NCBI GenBank assembly: GCA_039111635.1
Contig: JBCAQO010000003.1
Span: forward strand, 2,604,001-2,668,000
Origin: Heterobasidion occidentale
Lineage: Eukaryota > Basidiomycota > Agaricomycetes > Russulales > Bondarzewiaceae
Direction: 5' to 3'
DNA length: 64,000 bases
Part shown: piece by piece, positions 36,649 to 52,877 of the stretch
Numbering within the stretch: position 1 is the stretch's first letter
How the letters are laid out: every line of letters starts with the position of its first letter
The notes under the pieces: model-generated
The model's input: only the letters and a program-made list of their open reading frames with translations
Database searches by the model: none
What the model was told of the DNA's origin: nothing
Translations under genes and position numbers: made by a program

Positions 36649-37110
36649 GCCACCCAATCCTCTTGCATACTCTGACCTTCATCAGACACGTCCCCCTGCA
36701 GCACCTTGGATTGTCTGGGACATCCGTGCCATACCTTACTCATGCATTATTCACTTCCGACACTTGCATCGGACATCACGATCCCTGAGATCCTACCCGC
36801 CACCTACTAAAATGTATAATATCGTATTGTTTTGCAGATCCATTGTATACTACCTGGCAATTGTGACCGTCGTTCAAAGGCCATGCTCATGATAGATTTT
36901 TATGTGCCGTTTTATTGCCCTAAATATCAGGCGTTATGCCAGCGACTGTGACCTCAGCGGGAAGTGTGAAGTTTGTATTAAAAACTGTATCCGTCGTGCG
37001 TAGGTGTGTAGCGAGCATCGACCTAGCTAGAAGCTCGCATTCTTGATGAATATGTGTGAAAAGATAAATAGATGAATGTCCCGGAAAAAATACAACCACA
37101 GCTAGCACTA
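36649..37110. other. convergent intergenic region, PPR gene / PDI gene
   Basis: Both 3' ends point into these 462 bp. No coding region is supported. Confidence 0.45.
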
Positions 37111-39231
37111 TTAATCCAATCGGCCGCCCTTCCCATTTGCGTGCTGATAATAACCATTCTGATCGTCCTCACTGAAGAGCCTCCTGAGTCCCAAAAACAG
37201 TCCGATAACTGCCACAGCTAGTATGACGGCAGTCATGAGCGGGTGGTTTGTTACCGACGTCTCGATCGTAGTAAGTTTGCTGTTCAAGTACTGGCAGGGA
37301 GCGTATTAGGCCACTGAGATGACAATTCAAGAGTTGACACTTACTCTAGCCATACGTTCTACTGCATTCTCAGAGTTTTTCGGGTGATAAGCCCCTGTCA
37401 ATGCACCCTGAAGGGCAGCGAAGATGCTTGTCGAAGACAAAGATATCTTGCTGCCGTCAGGCTCTGTGTCATAGTAAACCAATTTCTAGAACGAACCCAG
37501 TCAGGCTAGACACCAATGAGCTAAGATCAACTTACTCCATGATCAGCGATGACAACGGCCCCGTGGTCTGTTATGCCATACATGCTCTTCAGCCAAGTCG
37601 CCCATCGTTCACAGTCCATCCACGTGAAGACGATTCCGCGCTCTGGTAGGCCATTATTGCTGTCGGCTCGTTGCCGCCACTTCTGTCCAATCGTTTCGAC
37701 TTGTTGGATCAGTCGATTGCGCTCAGATCCTTCGCTCGGTACCGAAACGATGACCACAAGCGGCTGATGGGGCGCCTTCATGACTTGCTGGAAGGTGCCA
37801 TCGCCCAGCTCCATTGAGGTAGGAAGGCGATTGCTGGCTAGCCACGAGTTTAACTCTTTCTCGGGGATATTAGCTGAGAGCTGGAGAGTTGACGTTGGCG
37901 TATGAGATTCATGATCCTTGAGTGCAAGGAGAAGGGGGACAGAACTCTCAGGAAGCGATAAGTGAGACAGGAATGACCTGTCTGTGGAAGTGAAGACGGG
38001 GGGAGACCCAAGCAAAGGACGAGCGGCTTTGGTGAGCGTGTTCTTTTAGTAAATTAGCACTAGGGAAGCGAAGCAGAAGTAGAGGTCACCCACCAAGAAA
38101 TGCTCATCCTCAGATTGATGAATATAAAGATAGATGACAGAATTCTCCTTCATCGCTTCCTCCAATTCTGAGTATTCAAGCTTCGAGACGCTCCTATGCC
38201 GATCATGAGCGATGGGAAACAAATTGCTCGATCGGAAACTCACGGCTTGACAGCTTTATCCGCCCACGATTTCATGGCTTCCAATTTTCTGCTTCCCGTG
38301 TATTCGGTTTTTTGTCCACCAGCAGAGTATATGAACAGCATGGGGAATCCCTCCACATTTTGTTCTTTGCACAACGCTTTGTGGTCGTCACAGTTGACCT
38401 CTGCAATCGTCAATTTATGCTGCATTTCAGTGGCAAGTTTTGTCCAAACCGGTGCCAGCTTCTTGCAATGACCACACCTGGAACAACCATCTGTCTGTAT
38501 GCTTGAGATCAATTTAAACCTCACGCACCATGGTGCAAAGAATTTGATGAAAATGCTGCCTTCTGCAGCTGCATTCTTGAATGTTGCAGGTGTCAGTGCG
38601 AGGACTTCACCGTTCGGGTTCAGGTTTATGGAAGGCTCAGGGTGGGGTGTGATTTGATGGCCTTCAGTGTGTGACTTGGCCGAGGAAACAGGGGGTAGCG
38701 GTTCGATTGAAGTATGCTTTTGGACGAAGGCAACTAGGCGCTCGCGACTACGACTACCTTTGAAGGTCTCTACCATGCGACCGTCTTGGTATATATTCAT
38801 TTGAGGATAACCATTGATACCATTCTCCGTGCAGAGGTCTACAGATATCTGAGTGGGATGACGAAGAGACACTGTGGCAACACTCACCTCCATGAACTGC
38901 ACAATTCACCTGTGCAAGATGTACACCCGTCCCTGTGTAATCTCCTACGAGTTCATCCCATAGCGGGGCAAAATCTCGGCAATGTGGACACCATGGCGAG
39001 AAATGTTCTATAAACCTGTATTTCGCCCGACATTGTGTATCAGCAGCAGCCACCAAATATATCGGTGTCCACGCACCAATATCCCGAAGAGATTGTCTGT
39101 TTAAAGTTGTCTGGAGTCAAGACCTCCGAAGCAGCAGATTTGGCAGGGAGAGCAGAGCCGGCGAGTGCGAGAGACGCGATGAGTAATGAGCACGGAAAGC
39201 GTGCGAGTCTCTTCGACGAGAAGAGCCTCAT
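37111..39231 (-). CDS. membrane-anchored protein disulfide isomerase with two thioredoxin domains
   Basis: Eight exons (39077-39231, 38888-39015, 38529-38838, 38244-38477, 38094-38193, 37536-38042, 37345-37485, 37111-37290) give 1755 nt, 584 aa. A signal peptide (FPCSLLIASLALAGSALPAKSA) is followed by thioredoxin domain 1 with a variant active site SPWCPHC, an acidic/Pro linker, and domain 2 with the classical APWCGHCKK. A long C-terminal luminal part follows, then one transmembrane helix (LMTAVILAVAVIGLFLGL) and a short cytosolic tail. The architecture is that of fungal TMX-like PDIs of the ER that oxidise or rearrange disulfides. The CPHC site should be more oxidising than CGHC, by general thioredoxin chemistry. 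No KDEL-type signal is present, as expected for an anchored form. Confidence 0.9.
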
Positions 39232-39398
39232 CTCAGAGAAACAGAAATGGACTGCCTGAGTCTTGGGTGAAACGGAATATCGGCGAAAGCAGCCTGCAAA
39301 GATGGGGAACGAGAACGAGAAAAGTTGGAGGAAAGTGAGCGGTCAGAGCAGACAGCTATGGCAATGATTAGAGAACAGTAACGTGGGAAAAACATAAG
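39232..39398. promoter_or_regulatory. bidirectional promoter, PDI / CGI121
   Basis: Divergent starts are only 167 bp apart. The region is purine-rich on the plus strand (gaacgagaacgagaaaag) with no obvious TATA element. Confidence 0.45.
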
Positions 39399-40178
39399 AT
39401 GGAAACATACACCTACCCCCACTTCCCACAACATATCTCGATCGTACATGTTGCTCTGTTCACCTCTGTCTCCAATGCGAAAGAAATCAGAGCGCGTATA
39501 GTCAAAGCAAGTACTGTTGAAGGACCTGGTGGAGATGCTGAACGCGAGAATGTAAACTTTGCTTTCATTGATGCAAAGCTGGTGAGTACGACATGCTTCA
39601 TGGTGAAGCTTCTAAATAGGATGTTGAATGCGACCTCGTCTAGATCACAAGTGAACTGCATCTCCAAACCGCTATATACCAGGCCATTCTGGCTAAAGCT
39701 CAAGGCTCTCTTCGAACAAAGACAGTCCACTCGGAAATACTGTGGGCTCTGAATCCCAGCAACAACGTAGGGTCCGTTCCCCTATCGCCTGAACTGATAA
39801 TTCAGTGTGATTTGATTGCAGATCACAGAGGCAATCCGACGCTATGGTGTATCGGACACCAGCACTGCTGTGATCGCTGTGCGCATCACGTCGCCTGATT
39901 TTCAGGACGTTTCAGAAAAGATGTGTGCGGTCGTGAAAGGCACAATCAATCCCCTGAGCTCACTAGAGGCACTCACAGATTGGTCGGCAGTCAAGAAGGT
40001 GCGCCACGTTGCGCCTGCATATCCACCGCCTTGCGACTGACCGCCTCGCTCTCCCTAGTATCACAAGTTGAACACGGAAGTAGCTGTGAAGGAGGCAGGT
40101 AAAGATACTGCCCGCGAGCGGCGAATCGTCGATAATATCGTTGTGAGCACTGCTGCAATGAAGAGCGTCATGGCCTAG
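39399..40178 (+). CDS. CGI121: KEOPS/EKC complex subunit Cgi121
   Basis: Four exons (39399-39581, 39644-39766, 39822-39998, 40059-40178) give 603 nt, 200 aa. Cgi121 (TPRKB in animals) binds the Bud32 kinase and tRNA in the KEOPS complex, which makes t6A37 on ANN-decoding tRNAs. The family pattern is clear: HISIVHVALFTSVSNAKEIR, FAFIDAKLITSELHLQTA, TVHSEILWALNPSNNITEAI, RRYGVSDTSTAVIAVRI. The length agrees with the family (about 180-200 aa). All junctions are phase 0 and canonical, and the gene is intact. Confidence 0.95.
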
Positions 40179-40610
40179 AATTCAACCGAGTCCTCGCCCC
40201 AAACCTCCAAATCTCGATGAAATGACTCTACCTTGATTTGAGCCCCTCTGTACTGTAAGTGATCGTGGCACAGACAATTGGGGGACTTCTGCAGGGGTCC
40301 AGAACAAGTTGCAGACTATCAAGCTATCGAGGTTAGAGCCCGATCTACCAATCGAGGATTGCTCCAATTCCTGCGGAATGGCATCTAACACCGGTAATTT
40401 CATCAACATAAATTAATAGGAGTCTTGATACCTTTGGTTGGAGATGGCAGATCATCGATCACTGTTGAAAGCATTGACTGATGGACTGTTTGGATCGACC
40501 TAGCAATTGTTGAAGGAGCACCGATCTATCGCGCAGTGATTTTGCATCTGATTTTGCATCTCACAAACATACAGGTTTTTTTTCAAACTTCTCACTTCCG
40601 TAATTCCATC
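40179..40610. other. convergent intergenic region, CGI121 / PMI gene
   Basis: These 432 bp hold two 3' UTRs. A 75-codon minus-strand open frame (40182-40409) has no support from splice signals or similarity and is left out. Confidence 0.45.
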
Positions 40611-42121
40611 TTATGCCTCTACAAATGCACGATACATGGTCAGCTCTTTCTCCGCTTTAATCTCGATCTCTAATCCTGCGGACACGAAAAAGACGTAGCC
40701 TTCGGACACTTCCAGCTGTCCTTCTGTCCAGCTGATCTTGCCTCTCCCATTCGTCACGATCACGATGCTTGGGCCATTCACCTCCGGATGACGTTCTTTG
40801 TGGTCTTGTGGCAGAACGACCTGCACAACAGAAAAGTCGGGGATAGGGGGGTCATAGAGAGTGGAAAATGATGTGGGTGATTGGGCGGGGAACGATGAGG
40901 GCTGTACTCGATGCTTCGTCCAAGGCGCAGCTGTATATGTTAATCCGGAGACCAGGTTGGGCACGTCGCGCAGTTTCGGAGTCAGCCCTGCTCGGATGAC
41001 ATTGTCTGAGTTCGCCATGCATTCCATGATGTCTATCGTATGCACCGTTTCGCTCAGCTCTTGGCGAAAAAAAGGTGTTTGACTCACCACCAGAAATATA
41101 AGCATGCGGCTCTCCTGCGCCGAGGAATATCGCCTCCCCCGGCTTCAACTGCACGTAATTGAGCATGAATGCACAAAAGACGCCAATATCTCCTGGGAAC
41201 TGCTCGTTCAATGTCAAAACCAAATCCTTGACGGTTCTTTCCTCGGCATGCTCCTTTCCGATAGAATATCTATGTATAAGCTTGTCGAGCTGAATCTTGA
41301 TATCTGACTCGTGGCTTGTCATAACGGCCGAGAAAACATCTTTCAAAGCAGCTTTGGCGGAGGGACCGGTGGGATCAGAAGAGCTCTGAATATCCTGGAA
41401 GGACTTCAAGATGGAAGACGGGACAAGAGCTGAGAACTCGGGTATGGCACTGAGGAATGCGGCGATCTGGGGTAGAGGAAGAAATCCACAGAGTGCGGTG
41501 AACGGCGTCAAGGCAAGAGCCATCTCAGGCTTGTGGTTTGGATCTGCATGGGCCGGGCGACCGATGTTGAGAAGTATGAATACGTGGATAGCCTACAGCT
41601 GGAAACTTACCTACCCTTGTAGATGTCTGGCTGCTTGGCATGCAATTTCTCTGCCGTCTTCTTGTCTGGATGGCTCTGAATGCTCAGCGCTTTCTCGATA
41701 GCGAGCACCTTGAACAAGAATGGGAGATTTCCATCTGAAGCATCGAAACGTTCGATCACGCTCTGCCCAACAAGCTCTGGATGCGCTGCAAGGTATTTGC
41801 CAAGGGGCTCGCCAGTGGATGTCACAAGGGAAGGGGATGTGGGATGTGTGCCCATCCATAGCTGCAGATCACAAATTGCACAATGAGGACATAAAATTTC
41901 TTCGAAGTGTGAATGAAGAAGCGCACCTCAGCATAGGACGCATCCTCTCTGATAGAAAAGTTCGGCAAAGCGGCAGCCTGTGCAAACTGAGCGACTTTGG
42001 AGGAGGTACCGCGTTTTCCCCAGTCGTACTGCTGCACAGTAGGGGAGACTTGGAAGACGGGTGAAGAGACTGGCATTGTAGGGACACTGGAGCTGGCGTC
42101 GACGCCGTTGCTCACGACCAT
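40611..42121 (-). CDS. PMI40: mannose-6-phosphate isomerase, type I
   Basis: Four exons (41927-42121, 41615-41861, 41088-41543, 40611-41032) give 1320 nt, 439 aa. The zinc enzyme interconverts fructose-6-P and mannose-6-P, feeding GDP-mannose for glycosylation and cell-wall mannan. Motifs: VQQYDWGKRG near the start, LWMGTHP, VLAIEKALSIQSHPDKK with zinc ligands, DPNHKPEMALALTPF, and the signature YVQLKPGEAIFLGAGEPHAYISGD. The C-terminal half (SDNVIRAGLTPK) is complete. Length fits the family (about 430 aa). The exon 1 start is the ATG giving MVVSNGVDASS; a leader of about 20 residues before VSPTVQQYDWG is longer than in yeast. Confidence 0.94.
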
Positions 42122-42546
42122 ACATACGACGGTCGGGACCACCGATGACGTAGGTCGGTGTAGGTCGGCGATTTATCGGGTATTCATCGCTCTTCCACAC
42201 CTCTACGGCTCGGACCCATCTCCAGTTGAATACGGTCATCCACGAGCAACATGAACAGGTCAGGCAACCGCGCTCGATAGCATACCAGAGTCATACTGAA
42301 CAACGTGACTACAGAGGACCAATAGTTCTAGTAAGTTCTATGCTTTCTATGTCTCGGAAGGCATCAGTGACTTCAGCTGGCATTTGTCACTCGCTCTAGA
42401 CCATAGATGAAGCCGAGGTGATTTCTTGAGGTTATACACGAACATAGGACACTTTTTTTTTGACACAACTTTTTACTAGTATCTCCTAGATCAACTGGTG
42501 CGATGCTACACTCTGTATATGAACTTTTCTACTGACGTCTCTCTAG

Positions 42547-42669
42547 CCTGCCCCATCTGCGGATGACGATAAGATGTTAATTCAGCTTCGAAAGCGCCTG
42601 CGAGACCTGCTTTCTAACTTGCGGGCGGGTGCTGAAGGGACTGGTGTCACGACTGAGAACACTGCATGA
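42547..42669 (+). CDS. possible last exon of an unresolved small gene
   Basis: After a good acceptor (gtctctctag) an open frame of 40 codons reads PAPSADDDKMLIQLRKRLRDLLSNL and ends in TGA. The amphipathic helix looks like a small coiled-coil or complex-assembly protein. Upstream exons could not be fixed with confidence; candidate pieces lie between about 42340 and 42510. I do not recognise the protein. Low confidence. Confidence 0.3.
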   Translation, partial: PAPSADDDKMLIQLRKRLRDLLSNLRAGAEGTGVTTENTA

Positions 42670-43005
42670 ATTGTAGACCCAACCTCGACTGGATTCGGTG
42701 TCTCACCCTCCTCAATAGAATGGCCACCTGTCCAATAGCAAACCCATTGTGTATCACGGGAGAATTCGAGCCAATTTCATCTCCGCAACGCTCGATGCCG
42801 CCTATCTCTCGAAATTTATGTCATTTTCAGATTGTATCCTTTTAGTCATGAAGACCCTCACTTCACAGTTACTGACAGGGATGCTTGATGCTGTACTATG
42901 GTGACGTCCTCAGGGGGGTGTCTAAGAAGCGCCCCGATTCTGGTCGCTTACTTGGTGCGAGGGAGATACCCTTTCCTAGAATTCTGAACTGCTCATCGAG
43001 GAGAC
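42670..43005. other. intergenic or UTR sequence
   Basis: No coding signal, repeat or RNA gene could be supported in these 336 bp. Confidence 0.35.
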
Positions 43006-43512
43006 ATGTCAGCCACTTCTGCGGTACTCAAACGACTCCTACATTATAGGGCGCTGATCAGATCATCAGCGCGCGCGTTTCTCCCCCATACCGTCAGTCA
43101 GGCAGTTGTCACGAGCGTGGAAACGAACTGCCACTGCAGAACAAATGCTCCACAGTGTTACGCTCGAAAGCGGTATGTGTCCAGTGCTCCTAGCCGTGAC
43201 TAAGATCTTTTCCCATTTGAAGGAACCCGATACCCTCATGAAAAATTCGATGGCACCGTTAAAGTATCGGATCTTTATTCTCCTTTCGTGTCAGATGCAG
43301 AGGCTACAGCTTTCTGACCAAAGGACTATTCAGAAGTTCGCAGACACCCTCAGGTTCACGACCATCATATCGCAGGATTACCAATTGTTGTAGGTCTCGC
43401 GAGAGCCATGCTTCTTGGCTTTCACGGTCTGTTCCACTCGTACGAATGGGGATTTGACGATTTACCCTGGTCTATCGACACGCAATGGGGCGGTTTCTTT
43501 CGAAGCGTCTGA
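43006..43512 (+). CDS. unrecognised gene, probably mitochondrial, with frame breaks
   Basis: Starting at 43006 a basic, Ser/Arg/Leu-rich leader (LKRLLHYRALIRSSARAF) resembles a mitochondrial presequence. A well-formed segment in the next frame (AWKRTATAEQMLHSVTLESG) ends at a good donor (43173). It joins in frame to 43223-43263 (TRYPHEKFDGTVK) and 43310 onward (LSDQRTIQKFADTL), and after a frame change near 43350 continues VHDHHIAGLPIVVGLARAML and HGLFHSYEWGFDDLPWSIDT to a TGA at 43510-43512. About 165 residues in total. The pieces look like one real protein, but two apparent 1-nt losses (about 43100 and 43350) are required. I cannot name the family. Confidence 0.45.
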
Positions 43513-43861
43513 GGAACGCACCGCAACGACTTGTTGCAGCATCGATCAAATCGCATGCATGTCATGGCTCTGTCAGTGGCTCTGGCGAAGCAATGGCTGT
43601 TTTTTGCTGTTCCTTCATCACAGCCGATGAGGCCGAGCTTGAGCTGATCCGACACGTCTGCAACTCTGACTGCAGGAAGTATAAAGGCCTCGTATTCCGC
43701 CAATGGTCCCTCAGCAGCGCTCTCTCCAACCACCGACGGTACTGGTTACCACTTGACTCTTCTGCCCTCTTGCACAAGTTGCACTCTTTTTGCGATCATC
43801 AGCCTTCCATCCACTCCTCAAACGAGGTCTTTCACTACATCACACTATCTGTCCCTGCATC
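43513..43861. other. intergenic sequence
   Basis: Open frames occur on both strands in these 349 bp but none is supported. The region probably contains the promoter of the small secreted protein gene. Confidence 0.35.
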
Positions 43862-44258
43862 ATGCGTTGCCTTATTTTCGTTGCCCTCTGCATCGCGGCT
43901 GCGGTGTCTGCGCTGCCAATACAAAATGGCTTACAGTGAGCAAGAGTTTGAATTTTGATATCACCTACGACCCATCAGACTCCTCTAGGGCCAGATCCGA
44001 GGACATCACCACTTTGAGTCAGAATACTCCGACGTGCGTGAGCCTGAAATCTTCCTCGATTCCCTAATGAACCGCTGCATCTACTGTTACCGCGACAGGG
44101 AGCGTCGAGGAAACTATGAAGGCGACGGTGACAAGCCAGCCGAGCTTTTCCACCTCCCCGACATTGGCAATGAGATCGCGCCTTTCATTAAAGGTTGGGA
44201 TGACAATCGATACAGGCGTGATGATGATGCTCTCGACGGCGTCTCCCTGAACCCCTAA
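43862..44258 (+). CDS. putative small secreted protein
   Basis: Exon 1 (43862-43936) encodes a clean signal peptide, MRCLIFVALCIAAAVSALP. Exon 2 (43989-44258, after tcctctag) is open for 89 codons and encodes a His/Asp/Glu-rich domain with CIYCYRDRERRG and IAPFIKGWDDNRYRRDDDA. The two join in phase 0 as CAG|GGC only if one G has been lost at the donor (CAG|GTGAGC is written CAGTGAGC). Without that base the signal peptide would read into a different 25-residue tail ending at 44067. Total in the favoured model is 114 aa. Small secreted proteins of unknown function are common in agaricomycetes. No family is recognised. Confidence 0.45.
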
Positions 44259-44719
44259 AGTAAGCATCCCTTTTTTTTCTTTTCCTCCGTAGCATGCTCA
44301 AATGCGGCTCAGGTTCACTGAGCACCTAAGCCGTCCGGAGAGAGCCTTGTGGTTTACTGTGCATTGCCTGAATCCATGTACTTATACCATATGTACATCT
44401 CGCCCCCCAACTTACCCTAACCTCGGGAACGGCTTGAATACGAGGCACCGTTCATTAATCGATCCAAATCAACACTCACCACTCACCAGAATCTTTCCGT
44501 GATTGTGGTGTCAACTGCAATCCTTTCAAGTAATCAGCGACGGCGATACCCTCATGCTAAGCAGTTCACAGATGGCGTGCACGTCAGGTCTAACAGATAT
44601 ATAACCTCACAGCAACGAAACATATTTCTCAGACTACTTTACATACATGGTGGACCAAAAACTCAACATGCCATACGTGGGGTCCGTTCCCTTTACTCTC
44701 ACCTCAGTGTACGACGCGT
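44259..44719. other. convergent intergenic region
   Basis: These 461 bp lie between a plus-strand and a minus-strand 3' end. Nothing could be identified. Confidence 0.4.
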
Positions 44720-45932
44720 TTAAAACTTGATGCGCGAGACCTGCTCCCAGAAACTCTTGCCCTGAATCGTCGCGATCTCCAACTCAAGCGCAGAAGGCTG
44801 GCGTGACCCGTCGCCACCCGCGAGAGTACCAGCGCCCCAAGGAGAGCCTGTGGGTGAAGAGCCAATGGATCGAGACGACGATCAGAAAATCATGTCCACA
44901 GTGAGAATGGTGCGAAACGTGGTGCAAAAGAGAACCATATCATCAGATCGTATCCGTAACTTTACACAATGCTCCACCAATGGCAAAGGGTTACGATGAT
45001 GGGAAAGAGTCAAAAATAGAGAAGGTATGGAAAGGAAACAAAAGTTCCAGAAGTGCAGCGTGATGGAAACAAACGGGTAGATGGTTATGAGAAACTCACC
45101 GCCGTGGGCCTCGCTCAAGCTGGTAAGCTGCGCGAAAGCGTGCTTATAGCCGAGAGGCACAAACGATATTCCATGATGGGCGAGGGTTGACATCGCAGCG
45201 ATGGCGGTGGACTCTTGCCCTCCGCCAAGGCCAGCGGTAGAGATGAAGAGGCCGGCAGATTTGCCATAGAGTCCGCCTGACGCCCACAACTGACCAGTCG
45301 CATCCCAGAAGGCCTGACCACGAAAAGGAGACGAATCGATAAGATTGTGCGAAGCGATATAGGGATGATAGCATACCTTCCATTGGGCGGGAAATTACCG
45401 TACCGAGTGGGCACACCGAACAAGAAAGCATCAAACTTGACAAGGTCGGCGGGGGCGAGGATCGAATAGTCAGGCTTGGCAGGCGCATACATCTTCTTCA
45501 GGACTTCCTCGGGAAGGGTCTCAGCGATCCTATGAGATACCCCACGGTCAGGGGCGACCCTATGATGGAGGATCACAGGGAGCGTACTGGTAGATAGCGG
45601 CTTGTCCACCAGCCGACTCGACACCACCCTTGATGGCCTCAGCGACTGTTGAAGATATCAGATGTGACCTACTATCGGGAAGAAGAAAGAAACAGACGCT
45701 TTGCGATGTGGCCATAGAGAGTATAAATGACAATCGCGACTTTGGGAGAAGACATGGTTGACTCGACAGCTGTGTTAGGCTGAGCAGATGGAGGGGGTTG
45801 AGAGGTCGAGGCTGGAGGAGCAGATGAGGACCCTGCAGCGTTAGATGTAGCGGCGGTGGTTGGAGCGGACTTTGATTGTGCAGGCTCTTCGTCCGCGAGG
45901 ACCCTTCCCTGCTTTTTGGACGGGAAACACAT
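44720..45932 (-). CDS. WrbA/Pst2-type flavodoxin-like NAD(P)H:quinone oxidoreductase (frame broken)
   Basis: Five exons (45698-45932, 45588-45645, 45377-45529, 45100-45313, 44720-44847), about 262 aa. These FMN enzymes reduce quinones by two electrons and protect against redox cycling, at eisosomes in yeast. A 60-residue Ser/Pro/Ala-rich head precedes the flavodoxin fold: [22 protein letters not shown] (FMN phosphate loop), [38 protein letters not shown] and [25 protein letters not shown] and the expected AQWKAFWDA are in different frames; one base is missing from the C runs at about 45386-45393. All other junctions keep frame. The head is longer than in bacterial WrbA, and the family call is firm. 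Confidence 0.9.
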
Positions 45933-46430
45933 TGATGAGAGAGGGAATTATTCGGTCCTGTGGCGCCCAGACCGCTGCTCGAAGAGGGGGATCCAGTCAG
46001 CAAAAAGTCCGCTTAGTTATATAGGGTAGCTGGCGCTCAGGAGTGCGATACTCGTGAATGCCATTCCAGAACATCGTATCAGCGCCCTATACCCGAACCT
46101 GTCAGCTATAGTTCGAACGTGGAAGCCGTCGTGGAAATCTGTTGCTCCAAAGGTGAGACAAAGTCAACACATATGACCGACACCCAACCTGCAACGCACC
46201 TTTTTTGGTCTCCCGTCCAACAGGGATGAGGTCAAGACCGAATATTTCTGGGGTTAGGTCTTGCTGAGCAATTTCTCAATGACTGACGTATCCCGGCGAC
46301 TTCTTATGTATCCGTGCCCCCGCCACACCAACAACCGCCGTAAGTTACTTGTTTCCTACGGGTCGAGCATACTCAGCCCATTTTACCACAGTCTGGGATG
46401 GCATAGTGGCATAGAAAGTCCGCCTTTGCC
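45933..46430. promoter_or_regulatory. divergent promoter region, WrbA-type gene / MED10
   Basis: These 498 bp separate two divergent starts. No gene or recognisable element was found beyond short mixed-sequence tracts. Confidence 0.4.
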
Positions 46431-47078
46431 ATGCCGCCCCGTCCACAGCCGGTCCCGCCAGCCCCCGACTCCCCACGTTCATCCCAATCGCCTCCTCCGG
46501 AAGGCGTACAAGGAGACCTTGAGCTCGAGCTCCTTGGGCTCGCCAATGCCCTCTACAATCTCGGCACCACAGTCGTCAATGACTCCACTAAGGAAAAAGA
46601 TAAGGTGGGCGGGGGGAAGCAGGTCGGACTTCGAGTGTAAGCACCATTAGAATTTCTCCACGCGAGCATGTTTAGATCCGCCAGCATACCCATCAGAAAT
46701 GAAGTCATCGCACACTTGTCTACCATAGACGACATGGCCCAACACGTCCAAACCATGATTCCCATGCAGGTGTTGACCGACATCGACAACGCACGCAACC
46801 CCTTCCACCTCACGAAGGACCGACTAGAGCGCGCTGCGACAGAGAACCAGTTCATGAACGGGAAAATAAACTCTATCAACGTGAGCTAAGCTTCTGGCGC
46901 CCTTCGTCAAACTTCGACTCATAAAGTTCATCTTCTCTACTAGTCGTACTGTCAACTTCTCAATGAAGCATTGCTTCAGAGTTTTCCCGAAGTGGCCGAG
47001 CATCTAGAACCCTTCCCACCTTCGTCTCATGTCAAGCAGCAGTATTTGAACGGAGGTATGGCTAACGGGGCTTCATAG
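46431..47078 (+). CDS. MED10: Mediator complex subunit 10
   Basis: Three exons (46431-46636, 46685-46880, 46944-47078) give 537 nt, 178 aa. Med10 (Nut2) is an essential middle-module Mediator subunit in RNA polymerase II transcription. After a Pro-rich head come the helical core LELELLGLANALYNLGTTVV, the segment TIDDMAQHVQTMIPMQVLTD and the hallmark IDNARNPFHLTKDRLERAATENQFMNGK. The C-terminal helix is YCQLLNEALLQSFPEVAEHL. Junctions are canonical and in frame. Similarity is by pattern, so a neighbouring Mediator subunit is a remote alternative. Confidence 0.85.
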
Positions 47079-47328
47079 ATATGTTTCTTGTCGTTCACCG
47101 ATGAGGGCTGTACGATGTTGATCCACCAATCTTGAATGCTAGCACCTGCTAGCCCGCACCTACCATCTGACTCCGTGCCTGAGCTATTCGAAAAGCCCTA
47201 TCACACCAGAAATAGCGTTTCAAGTTCATCCAACAGCTACAATAATACATAGCTAGCCCACAGCGTTGATCAAGAGCAACATAAAATAAAGCAATATGAA
47301 AGTCATACACAACAGAGTCATTTTTCCC

Positions 47329-52644
<5,316 letters not shown>

Positions 52645-52877
52645 GTCTCCGCGCGCAGCGACCGAAGTGTTACAGATTATGAGTTACGGAGCACAGGCAG
52701 AGGGTGTCAGACTGCAAGAATTAAGTGCTTCGGCGTGCTCAGCGACTGGGCGGATTTCCCGAGATTTCTGCCCGATCTAATCTAGGCGCTCACGTGCTGG
52801 TCTTTCCCACGAGTGGTAAGGCGCACGCGTCGCCGACTTGCGCGTCCTCCTGCAGCTCATCCAACCCATTCCCAACC
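52645..52877. promoter_or_regulatory. bidirectional promoter, RPC1 / proteasome alpha-1
   Basis: The two start codons are 233 bp apart and divergent. No known element such as a proteasome-associated control element could be identified with confidence. Confidence 0.4.
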
